A DNA stretch of 63,900 nucleotides, taken from the NCBI GenBank assembly GCA_022579005.1, contig MU401665.1:1-63900 (forward strand), read 5' to 3'. Below are positions 1 through 12,300 of this stretch, piece after piece. The stretch's first letter is position 1, and each line of letters begins with the position of its first letter. A program made the position numbers and the translations under genes. Under the pieces are notes generated by a model that saw only the letters and a program-made list of their open reading frames with translations, was not told the DNA's origin and ran no database searches. This stretch comes from Poronia punctata (lineage: Eukaryota; Ascomycota; Sordariomycetes; Xylariales; Xylariaceae).

Positions 1-1196
1 GCAAAGCTTAATTTAGCTATTATAAGCTATATATATTAAAAAAATATATAAGTTAAGTAACTTTTTAAGCAAAATGTTATTAACTTTTATAAAATCTATT
101 AAGCTACTTTTATATAAAAAAACTGCTACTTATTAAAAAGTTCGTTACTATTAACGTAAAATTAGATTAATTATATATACTGCAATTATTACTAAACCTA
201 ATATTGCCTTTGCTACGTTATAGCTTTTATAATTTAATAATAACCTTTTTTTTATTTACTACGCTACTGCTAACTAAGTATTAAACTATTTTTAAGTAAA
301 TTAACGCTTTGCTTTATAGTTTAAAAACAAAAATAGGCTTAAAGTAGCTAGTAATTTATTATTTGCTAATAATACTATTAATTAAAAAAGCTTATAAGCA
401 TATATAATGCTTTTATTTAGTAGACTTATTAGTTAAAAAGCAAATAAATAAAATATTGTTACTACCTTTATAACTAAAGCTAAGCTTTTTACGTTAGCTT
501 AAGCTGTAAAAAAAGCTATATTTATTAGCTAGCTTATTAACAAGCTTAGCATTAATTTAAAACAAAAGCACATTACTATTTAGTACAATAACTAGCAAAC
601 TATTAGTTTAGTAAATAAAAATATTGCAACACTTAAAACAAAATTATAGTACGTTAACATATATAACTACTAGTTACGTTAAGAAGTAATTAACAAAACG
701 CTTTAAGTAGTTTATATACTAACAGATTTAATAATAGCAAATAGTTTTATAAAGTTCTTAGTATAAAATAAGTAAGCAAGCTTCTTATAATAAATTAATT
801 TAGTTAACGTTAAAGCTATTTAAACTAAAATCGACTAGCTTATTATTATAAAAGTGTAAAAAAACTAAAAAAATAAATTAAAACAATTTAAAACACTATA
901 ACTATTACTATAAAAGCTATAATACTATAAAATAAAGATATTATTTATAGCTGTAAAATAAACTAGTATGTTAGCCTATTTTAAAAAGGTATATTAAATC
1001 TAACAAGTTATAAAATAATAAAAATTAATATAATGCCTATATAGTAAAAGTTATACAGCTGTAGTAAAGACTACTATAAAGGAAAAGGTCCTCTTATAAA
1101 GGGTCCCTCCCTACCTATTTAGTATGTGCAAATTTTGTAAAAAGAAGAAGTTTTACCTCTTTACGCGTACATTAATTAATATATACAATTTAGCTA
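1..1196. other. AT-rich RIP-mutated DNA, no gene
   Basis: Very AT-rich sequence with frequent stops in every frame, few CpA or TpG steps, and C left mainly in GCT, ACT and ACG contexts. This is the pattern expected of repeats degraded by RIP. A less altered pocket lies at about 1075-1170, with a short hairpin (GTAAAA and TTTTAC around AGAAGAAG). I could not assign the stretch to an element; it is probably another transposon remnant truncated by the window edge. Confidence 0.7.
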
Positions 1197-1210
1197 TTTA
1201 TGCTAGTTCT

Positions 1211-1247
1211 AATACAAATTACCCTACTTACAAATTACTACAATTTG
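1211..1247 (+). repeat. Left inverted-repeat end of the Fot1/pogo-like remnant
   Basis: About 35 bp that match, in inverted orientation, the sequence at 26229-26259. The shared core is AATTACCCTACTTA then AAAT, with the differences being mostly C/T or G/A transitions as RIP would leave. The right copy has this 16-bp module twice in tandem (ATTTATAAGTAGGGTA, ATTCGTAAGTAGGGTG). Confidence 0.5.
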
Positions 1248-2556
1248 CGCGTTTTCAAACTAGCCCCTTTTTACTATTTTTCTTTTTTCAGTGCTAATAT
1301 TACCTATACATTTTTAAAATTATACTTTTTAAATTAAAAAAGCTAAGGCTATTTAATATGCTAGCCCTTTTAGCTTAATTATATACTATTAACGCTATAA
1401 ACCTAGTTAAAGCTAGTTAGTTTATTTGCGCTATAGCAAAAAAAACAAATATAACTTATAGTTATTTATACTGCTAAGTTAAAGGTATTTTAATTAAAAA
1501 AAAGTTTAATTAATAGATTTAAGCTTTATTTTTTATTTAAAAAGCTTTTTTAGCTAAATAAGCTATTACTTAAAGTAAACTTAGCTATGCTTTTTTAGTA
1601 AACTAATTAATAGCCTATACGTAATAAATAGCTTTTAAATCTAGCTACTTTTACGCTTTTAGCAAACAGTAATATTTACGCTTTTTTAGCTGCTATTTAA
1701 AGCTAAAAACTATAAAAAGCTAGCTAATTAAATTTTAAATACGTTAATAAAGCTAGTGTTAAAAATATTAACATTTTTTTAACTACTTTAACTATTTTAT
1801 AGTTTTTAAAGTAAAGCTTGCATATTTATATAATGCTAATAAGTATAAAATTATAATAAAAGTTAAAAACAATAGCATAGTAATAAAAAAAGCTTTTTAA
1901 AAGCTAAGTATAAAAAGAAACTATATAATATAAAATAAATAACTATTATTAAAGCTATTAGCGCTACTAGTTAGTTAATACTACTTTTAATTATTTTTAA
2001 AAGCAAATTTATTTAAAAATAGTAGTTTTTATATAATATAAATGCCTATTTTTTAAACTAGCAATTTACTTATTTTAAAAATAGCTAAACTAACTAAAAA
2101 ATAGCTTTATATTAGCTAAAAAACGTGTTTATTTTATTTATAATACTTTTAAATTTGTTAATTTAAAAAGTATTAATTTTAAATAGCTATAATAGCTATA
2201 CTACCTTAAAATTTATAAAAAAATGCTTTTAAAACTAAATCTATTTAATACTTTTTACTTTTATACTTATCTTATATTTTTTAGCTATATAATTTAAGTT
2301 TTTTTTTAGTTATTAAACGCTATTATTAAAAGCTTTTAATAAAAATATATACTTAGTACTATAAATTATACTTTAATAAGCAAAAATTTTTAAAAGCTTT
2401 TTACTAAGCCTAAAAAAAGCTTTTATGCTAAAAAACGTTAAAGCTAGCTTTTTAGCTACTAAAATATACTTTTAAAATAAGTATAAGCTATTAAGTTTTT
2501 AGCTAGTATAAAGTAGCAAGCTAAAAAGTATAAAAGCTAATGCTAAAACTTAAACT

Positions 2557-2915
2557 TTGCTACAAAATTTGCTATTATACGTTAAAATACCTAATTTTAT
2601 AAATATTTTTTTAATAGCTATAATTAATACCTTTAAGTCTTTAAAAAACTTAAAGCTAATTATTAAAATTATAAAAGCTAGCTTATTAAAGCTAAATTGC
2701 TTTATAAGTTGCTTTTTAGCAAAAAAAGTTGCTAAAAGACTTAATAATATTAATGCAAAAAATATAGCATTAAAAGTTTAAATTAATAAATTAAAAGCTT
2801 AGTTAAAAAAAGCAAAAGTTAAAAAACGCTATAAAGTCTATTTAAATTTAAATAGCTTATTTATTAATACTTAAAACGTTATTGCTATAAAACGCAATTT
2901 TTTAGTCCTTGTTAT
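2557..2915 (+). pseudogene. Degraded transposase C-terminus (Fot1/pogo type)
   Basis: A 74-codon open stretch (2557-2781) ends at a TAA that RIP could have made from CAA. The same frame continues for 45 codons with only a few further TAA/TAG codons. The readable part is lysine- and leucine-rich (for example LKKAKVKKRYKV followed by NLNSLF and then IAIKR). Fot1/pogo transposases typically end with a basic coiled segment, then a PNS-F motif, then an A-I-x-x-A stretch, so the fit is suggestive. The frame is interrupted at 2920 by the LTR element and would resume after its duplication at 26051. No intact catalytic DDE region can be read. Confidence 0.4.
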
Positions 2916-2920
2916 AGTAC

Positions 2921-3121
2921 TGGTAAAGGGAACTATAAAGTAGTGTAGTAAATTTTATAAATTGATAATATAAAAAGGAAGGAATTTAATAAGGTTAGGT
3001 TAATTAGTTAATAATAATTAATTAACCCTAGTACGCTAGTCTTTATTTAATTTAGCTATTTAATTTAACGGGCTTTAAGACTATATCTTTTTAATAAGTC
3101 TTTTTATAATATATTATATTA
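2921..3121. repeat. Left LTR of element A
   Basis: A 201-bp copy matching 25847-26045. Both share the block AACTATAAAGTA, then AATTTTATAAATT, and a near-perfect palindrome of about 30 bp (GGTTAATTAGTTA around a short centre, here 2999-3027; 25922-25951 on the right). Differences are mostly C/T and G/A transitions plus a small indel in an A-rich run. Confidence 0.8.
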
Positions 3122-6100
3122 AGTGCTAGCTACATAAAAAATTAGCGTTAACTTTAACAAATGTAAATAAAGGCTAATTTCTTTATTTTTGCACTTTTTT
3201 TGTTCTTTTTGCCTTATAAGGTTGCTTAAGCTAATTTATAAGTAGTTTTTATTTTATAGCTAGTTTGCTACCTTTTTAAATTTAATATTTTTTAATGCTT
3301 TTTTTAGCGTTATAAAGTTATTACTTTAAACGCTACTAATTATTTTTATAACTATATTTTTTTTACTTAACTAAATACTAAAAACTTTTTTTAGTTTAAT
3401 TTAGCTTATAATTTAAAATAGTTTTAATTTTGTAAGCTTTGCTTGCTTTAACTAAATTTAGCTAATTGTTTTAAATAAGTTTAAAAGCTAAAATAGTATA
3501 GTAAAAAAAATCTTTTTTTTTTTGTTTAAAAAATAGATAAGCTATAAAAATAATAAAGTATATGCTAAATGTTTTTAAAAAGTTAATTTTATAAGCTAGT
3601 TTTTTTACTTGTTATTTTATTTTTTATAAACTAGCTTATTATTATAAAAACTTTTTTAAAAGCTTTTTAAATAAGTAGTAGCTATAGTAAAGTTTAAAAT
3701 AAACTTTATTACTAAAATTAAATTTAATTATTTAGTATTTTTAATTATAGTACTGCTTAGTTTAGGTAATAGCAAAATTTATAGCAAGTTTTGCATTTTA
3801 GCGTAAGTAAATTTAAATAATGTTTAAAGTTTTTAAATTTATTACTACTAAACTTTTAAACTATATAATTACGTTATTAAATTTAAAAATATAAAAATTA
3901 AAAAGTAGTTTATATGCTAAAGCTTTAATAGTTTTAAAATAAGCACTATTTAAGTTTTATTATAGTGCTAGCAATAAGTTAATTTATTAGCTTTTTAAGT
4001 ATTTAAAGTAGTAAAAGCAAATAGCTATTTTAACTATTTAATTTTTTTGTTTTAATGCTTTATTAGTTTATAAGTAATATATTATTAATATTAGCAGTTT
4101 TATACTAAAGCTTTTTTAAAGCTTTTTTTAAAAAGCTAATATAAACTTTTAGTTTTAGTTTAAAATTATATTAAAAAAAGCTTTTTAATTAGCTATTAAA
4201 GCAGCTTAAATAAATACTTTAGCTTAGTTTTTTGCTATATACTTTATATTGCTAAATAATAATAATAAGCGCTTTAAAATAATATATATAACTATTATTA
4301 AAGCGTTAAAATAGTTATGTTTTTTTAATTTTTAAAAAAAGTTAATTGCTTTAACTTTTAAAAAGCTTATAATAAAGTTTATTATAATAGTTTTTATAAG
4401 CTGCAAATTAACTAGTTATATTGCTTAATAAAATTTAAGTATTTTTTTTTATAATATAGTACATAGCTTATAAGCGTTGCAATAGTTAATATACTTTTTA
4501 ACTAGCTTTGTTTTTTTTTTAAATTAAGTATTGCTTAAAATTTTGCAATATTTATTGTTTTTTAAAATAATGTTTATTATTGTAGGCTATTGCTATAAAC
4601 GTTCTAATTAAGTTTTTTAAAATATATAGTCTTTATTTATTTTTTTAGTTAACGTTGTATATTAATTTATTATTAATTGCAAATAAATAGCTTAGCTTAA
4701 AAAATTTGCTAACGTTTTTGTTGTTTTTTTTTTAAATATAATTTAAAATACGTTTATATTTAAAATTTTTTTTATATTTTTTTTTAAATTTTTTTTTTAT
4801 TTTAAAGTTTATAATAGCTTTAGCTTTTGTTAGCTATATTTAATTAAAGGTAGGTTTTTTATTTAAATAGATTATTTTTTTGTTTTTGTTTATTTTATTA
4901 GCTACGTTTTAAAAGCAGCTTAGTATATTTAAAATAAAGTTAAAGCGTTTTAAAACGTAATACGTTTGTAAACTATACTAAAAAAAGTAAATAAAAGCGT
5001 TAACTAGCTATTTATTTACTTTATTAGTTAATGTAGTATTAAAGCTAGTTTAGTTTAAAATACTTTTTATTGCTAAATAATTTATTAAAATAACTATAAA
5101 GTTATTTAATGCTTTTATTATAGTTTTTAGTTTTTTATAGGTTTAGACTACGTAAGCTACTTTTATTTTTAAAAAGCTATATTATAATTTTAGTTATAAA
5201 AGTAATTAACTTAAAAACATTATAAGCTTTACTTAAATATTTAAAATTGTTGCTTTAAGTTGCTAGGTATAGCTTTTTTTAATATAAAACATTATAACCT
5301 TAAAGCCTTTTTTTAATAAAGCGTTAACTTGCATAAATAATATTTTAGCTAGGTTATAGTGCTTAAAAATAGTATGCTTATAAATTAAGTTTTATACTAC
5401 TTTAAATAACTTTTTTTTAACCTTTATTAGTTTAAAATAAGTTAACTTAATATATACTTAGCGCTTTTTAAAATTATTATTAGCTACTTTTTCTTTTTTA
5501 TACCTTTTATTTAGCAAAGCAGTTTTTTTTTTAATAAAAGCTTTGTATATTAAATATAATAAAGTAGCAGTGTTTAAAAAAACCTACTACTGCTAAAGTA
5601 TTGTTTTAAAGCTTTTAAATTGTTTAAAAATACTAAGTTTTAAAATATAGCTAATTAATGCTTTATTATTGCTATTTTAAAAACGTTAACTTAAAATCTT
5701 AACAATTTTACTAAAAAGTATTTTAAAAACGATTTTTTTAAAAACATTAAAATATATTTTTATTTAAATAGTATAAATACTTTTTAAAAGTGTTTAAAAT
5801 AGCTTTTTTTATTATTTAAAAATATTATAATATTATTAATAAATACTTTATAAAAAAATTTATATAGCTTTAAAGTATAATTTATAAAGCGCTATATATA
5901 AGCTAAAAAGTTATAAAAGCTTATTAATATTACTATTAATTATTTTAATTTTTAAAGGCTTATTATTATAAATTTGTTTTTATAGTTTAAGTATACTTTA
6001 AATTAGTAAAAAAAAGCAATAGCATTTATAATAGTAACGTATTTTTTGCTATAAACTAATTTAATTACTTTTAATTATAAAAGTAGCAAATAGTTATTAA

Positions 6101-8052
6101 GTATAGCTATTTTATTAAAAGCTTAAAAGTTTATTATAAGTTTTGTTTATATACTTTTTTTAACTTATTAGTATGCTATAAAAGTTAAATATATAAAAAA
6201 ACTAGGTTTATTTACTTACTTTATATAGCTTTATTTATAAAGTTTATTAAATACTTTATTTATAATAGCTTAATTTTTTATGCTAAAAAGGTATAGTTAG
6301 CTATTTAGCTTTATTTATTGCTAATTATTTATTAAAAGTATTTTTATTTAGTTATTTTTTAAAATATTAATAATGCTTTAATTAGTTTAAATTTTTAAAA
6401 AATCTTTTAAAATTTATAAGATTTTGCTAGCAACAAAGTCTAGGCTAGCATAAATAAATTATTTATTAAAACCGGTAATTTTTTTAGCTTTTAAAAGCTT
6501 ATAAATGCTTATAGTTAAAAAAAACTTTATTACTTTAAAATGTTTAAAATTAGCTTTGTTTTTTATTATATAGTTACTTTTATTTTTAAGTATTAGTATA
6601 TTAAATACTTTTACTACTTTAAGCTAGGTTATAGCGTTTTATAATTTTTTGCTATAAATAAAATACTTACTTATAGCTAGTGCTGCGTATATAAGTTAAT
6701 TTAAAAATCTAGCGCTTATAAAGCACTTAACTAAAAAAGTTATAATAGTATAGGTTTTTTTTATAAAAGCCTTTATAAGAAATAGTACTTATAATAATAC
6801 TGCAGCTACTGCTATAGCTTTAAAGCATTTTTTCTAAGTAGCTTTTTAAACTTTAGTTTTTATTTATTTATTAATAGTACTTATTTAAGTGCTTTTTTTA
6901 ACTTTTTTTTTTTAAGGTAATAAGTTAGCTATAATAATAATATTTAAAGTAGTTAATTTTATAAACAAAAAGATTGCGTTTTTATAAGTTAAGTTAAATA
7001 TAAAATTTTAGTTTAAAAAAAGTAACTTATATAAAGTAAAGGCTAAAAACGCGTTTTTTAGTCTTAGTATTACTTTTTATATTAGTATTACTTTTTAAAT
7101 ATATAAATAAGATTGTAGTTAAATTATAAAAGAAGTTTTAAAGCCTTTAATAGTGCTAAAAGTAATAGCGTTAAATTTAAAATTAATTTAAGCTTTATAA
7201 GTATTGCTAAAGTTAGTTTTTAATAGCATTTAAAGTTTTATTGCTTTATTTAATACTTATACAAAAATAGTAAATTTAATTTATTTATTTTTAGTTTTAG
7301 TTAATTTTACTATATATATTTGCAAAGTAGCTTATTTTATATATTTAACTTATTTTTTTTAATACCTTATACTTTGCTTAATTATTTTTTAATAATATAA
7401 TTAGTTAGATTTAGTAGGTTATAAGTAATTATGTTTTATTTTATACTAGTATTAAAGCATATAATAGTTTTAGCAGCTTTAAAACTAGGTTAAACTAAAA
7501 TTTATAAGTATAAATATTAAAACTAACTAATAAGTTTTTTAAACTATACTTTTAAAAAAGTTAAAATATAAATATTTAGTTTTTTAAACTTTAAATTAAT
7601 AAATATAATAAAATAAGCTTTTTTATCTTACTTTTTTTTATACTTTTTTAAATGCTTAAATAGCTAATTTTATAAGTTAAAAAACTAGTTATACTTTATA
7701 CATATATATTTTAGTTATTTTAAAGTAATACTATTTTATAATTTAGCAGGTTTTTAATTACATTTTTTACTATACTTTTTTTTTTTTTTTTAATTTAAAA
7801 ACGCTTTGCTATAGTGCTTGCATTAAACATTATAGTCTACTACTATAAAGGCTTAATCTAAGTTAAAGTTTAAATTGCTATTAAATAAATTATTAAACTT
7901 TTTTTTATTTAATTTAAATTTTTTTTTAAAGTCTTCCTTTTTTATAAGGTTTAAATAGTTTTTTTTTATTTTTTTTTTAAATTTGTTTTTGCTTTAAAGC
8001 TTATTTTTATTTTATAATTTATTTTTATTCTTTTTTTAATCTTTAAATTAGT

Positions 8053-8462
8053 TGTTAGAATATTAGTAACAACACTACAGCCGAGAACGCGGCTTAGGCC
8101 GCTAAGGCTACAAGAGTCAGGCTAACCTAACTAAGTAAACAAGGCACTTATTAGCTATATAGTAGCTAACTTATAGCTTAGACACTAGCAAAGTTTTTTT
8201 AGCCCTTTTAATTTTAATTAAATTAGTTAGCTTTGCATAAAGACAATATAAAAGAAAATTGTGCCTTAGCTATAATTTCTAACTTAAAACTTAAACAATT
8301 ATACAAAACTAATCTAGAAAATAGAATTTATTATTATTTGTTTTATATATTGTTTATTGCTTTATTTTTTTATTTTATAAAGGAATAGAGTTTTTAGCTA
8401 CGTATATTTATTATATATATAAAAAACAAAGTATTTCCTATTTCTTAGTAAAAAAACCAATA
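8053..8462 (+). repeat. 5' LTR of B copy 1
   Basis: 410 bp, the same length as its partner at 15279-15688. It is the least RIP-mutated of the four B LTRs, retaining GCGGCTTAGGCCGC (a short palindrome) near 8090-8103. Confidence 0.88.
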
Positions 8463-9244
8463 CTAATTAGTTATTATTTTTAATAACACACGTTATTATT
8501 TATTAATAACAAATTAGCAAGGCACCTTAACAACCAAGATTTTTTAAAATATTATTATATAAAGTAATATTGCTTTATAAAACGCTTTATATAAAAAGAT
8601 TCTTTTTAAATCTTACAACATTACTTTAAGCTTTGCTTCCTTTTAAGCAAAAAACGTATAGCTTACATAAGCTTATAAGTAAGCATTCTTATACCCTTTA
8701 TTTTCTTTTATTATATAAACTGCTACGATAGCTAAAAATAAAAGCTAGTTTTTAAACGCTTAAAAAGATTATATTGCTAAGAACACTACTAGTAGTACTT
8801 AAGGTCCTTATGCTTTTATATATAAAAACATTTTTATAAGTTTAAACGTTAATATTAAAGTTTAAAAAAACTATGTTAACTTTAACTACTTTAACGCAAA
8901 ATTCTAGCTTAACTAGCTATTTAACAAGAAAATAGTTATAATGTACATAGCTAAATGCTTATATAACTATATATAAAACAGCAGACTTTTTGTAAATAGC
9001 TTTGCGCATAATTATTAAGCAAACTTTAAAAGTTAAAACTAAAATATTTTTAAAATAGTTAAAAATAGTTTTTAAAAAAAGCTTTAAAATTAGGTTTAAA
9101 AGAAAGTCCTTACGTTTACCTTTAAAAAAAACTTATATATAAAGAAATTAAAAAAATTTTTATAGTTTATAGCTACTATATAATTTATAACAATATTTTT
9201 AGTTGTACTACTATACTTACTTATTTTATAACTATTAACCTTTA

Positions 9245-9380
9245 TTTAACTTATACTTAGACTTGCACCTGTCCTTATACTTGCACTTATACTTGCACTT
9301 ACATTTACACTTACAGCAAAGCTTATATTTACAACTGCACTAGTACCTATGCCTATAGCTGCACAGGCAGCTTGTCTTTG
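9245..9380 (+). repeat. CTTRCA-type short tandem repeat inside B copy 1
   Basis: Repeated CTTACA/CTTGCA/CCTGCA hexamers. The matching region in copy 2 is about 22560-22690 (read there as TATAAG/TGCAAG). In an intact element this would encode a low-complexity dipeptide-like repeat, perhaps in the gag region, but no open frame survives. Confidence 0.6.
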
Positions 9381-12300
9381 TGCAAAAACACCTACTTTAT
9401 TATACTACTAATAGCTAAACTTTCTATACTAAATATAACTTTAAAAAGTACGTTTTTTTATTAAAGGACAAGATTAACCCTTAGCACCTAATATAATAAA
9501 TCTGCTAAACAACGCTAGACCTTATTAATAATAATAGCTTTATAAATAAAAGTATAGCAACAGCTAATACTTATTAGCAACCCTTTTTTAAAAAAACATA
9601 TACTTTTAAAAGTACGGCATAAAAGACCCTTATATAAGAACATTTTAAACACTAACGCTAGCACTATATAAAAGTGCTATTAACTTATTTTTATTTAAGC
9701 TAGTTTATTTAAACTAAGTTAAGCTAAAGCTTTTTATAATATTTAATAAAACATAGTAAAAAAACTAAAACTATATAAAATAACTATACAATATTTTTTT
9801 TAATAAAATATATATATTTATAACTACGTACAAAAGACTTAGTTTTTATTTAACGTAGTACTATGCTGTTTTTTTAACAATCTTTTAAAATTATATAAAG
9901 CAATACTATATTAATTATATTAAACTAATAAAAAAATAAAATAAAATATATAACGCGCTTAATATATATTTTAACATACGCGTTAACTATAACTAGTATT
10001 AAACTAATTAAACTACAATAACCTTTATATAAATTAAAAACAAAAACTTAAAAAAGTTTAACTTAAAAGCGCTTAAATTATTGTTTAATAAACTTTAACT
10101 TATATAACAAGCACTAAAACTAGGGTTTAATAGCAAGATCTCTTTATATATAACTATTATATAAGCATATACTAAAGTTATTAAGCTTAAGCTAGCGCTT
10201 ATTGCTTAAAAAGCAATAAGCAAAGCTTTAATATTTAATTTATAAGCAGCAATATAAGTTATAACTAATAAACAAACAACCTAGTACTTAACGTACAAAA
10301 AACTAGCTAATATTAACTATATTAACTAAAAATACAATTGCAATTAAGCTTAGAAGTTATTTAGACAACATATAAAAGGATACTTAAAAAAAAGTAAATT
10401 TACTTTTTTTAAACCTATTTTTTATATATTTACTTTTTAAGCAGCGCAGTCTAAGTAGCATGCTATATAACAATGCTTTATATACAAAAGGCTAAACTGC
10501 AAGTTATATAACTATTTAAAAAAAAAAAAAGGACAAAGCCTGTGCTTTATACATTATAGCATATAAAGATTACAATATTCTTATTACTAACAACATTAAT
10601 ATATATATTTAAAAGTATAAAAAAACAAAAGTTAAAAAACTATTAAACAATAATAACAATATAGCTAATAATCTTAATTTAAAAAAAAGCAACTAAGCTA
10701 TTTAATTTTTAATAAAAGCTGCTTACCTTTATTATACTATAAAAGAAAATATTTACTAGCTTATAACAAAACCTATAAGCTTAGTAAATTTATTTTTTTT
10801 TAAAAATTAATATACTTATAAGTACTAAAATATCTTATAAAATACTAAGGCAGCTAAAGTATTAACTATTAAATACTTGCAAGCTAAAGCTTTTATATAA
10901 AAATACTTAAAAACTAAAATTAACTAAACTTTAAATAATATAACAATATGCTTTAAAAAAGTAATAAAAAAAAAATCTATTAAGTTTATAAAAATCTAAA
11001 CCTTTATTAACAAAGTAATGTTTTATATTTTAAAAACACTTACCTTTTTTTTACTTTTGCTGTATAACGTAAACAAGCTTAAGGCCTACTTTAACAACGT
11101 TAAAAACAAAATCGTATAACATAATAAAGTTAAAATTTCTATTATCTAAAAATAAGGCTATTTATTTTTTTATATCTTAATTACTAAAGCAGTTATATAT
11201 TTTATAAAGCTAAAGCTACGCTAACTTTATTAACATTTTAAATACTTTTATATAAAAAAGCTATATAACTTACTTAAGTTAGCAAGCTATAGCAATATTA
11301 ATATAAAAGCTTTAAAAGAGATTTAAAAGGTTTATTACTAATGCTAAACTTATAATCCGGCTTTGCAAAGGTTTAAGTTTATATTTTATAATAACTTTAA
11401 CTTTAACTATAAAGTTATTATTAACGTTATATACTTAAACAATAAGCTAATACTATATATAATTAATAATAGCACGTTATTTTAAGCTGCTAGATTTTTA
11501 AAGTTACTATTTACGCATAATATATAAAATACACTTTGCTAATATTAAATAAACATATACTAAAGGCCCTTTAACTACGTTGTTTATAATCTTAGTATAA
11601 ACTTTATATTTAAAAAGTTTTACAACAATGCCTAGCTTGCTAAAGTATTATACGTTGCAAAACTAGTAAAAGTATATTAAGCAGTTAAAAAAATTAAAAA
11701 AGTACATAGCTTTTTATAAAAAGCTTTTAATATTTTATATAAAAAGCTATAAAATAGTATAAAAAAAGAAAATATCTTTTAAATAGCAGTTAAAGCGTTA
11801 AACAACACTGCTAAACTTAACAAACTAGTACTAATACTGCTTATTTTTAGTACGTATTTAAAAGTTAACACTAACTTTCTTTTATTTCCTAATATTGTAT
11901 AAAAAGCTAAAGCGGTTAAAAAAGCTATAAAAAAGCTTTAAACAATTAAAGCAAAAAAAAACATCTTTTAAGCTTTAAATACTTATAATAGCCTTACAAC
12001 GTATAACGTACTATTACTTTTATTAAAAAGCAAGGTAATAGTATAGAAAAAAAACAAGAGATAAACTAGACTATATAAAATTGTATTAATTAAAAACTAA
12101 AACATTATTATTAACATAGTTAACAAACTAATGCAATTTTAATATACCTAAGTTAAGCTATACTATAAAAAATAAGTTAACGTAAATTTTACAAATTTTA
12201 AAATTAGCTAACTTATAACAAAAACCTAGCAACAATACTAAGGCAAACTAAAAAAAAATGCCTTGCATAAAGTCTATTTAATAGCTAAAAAAAAAACAAA

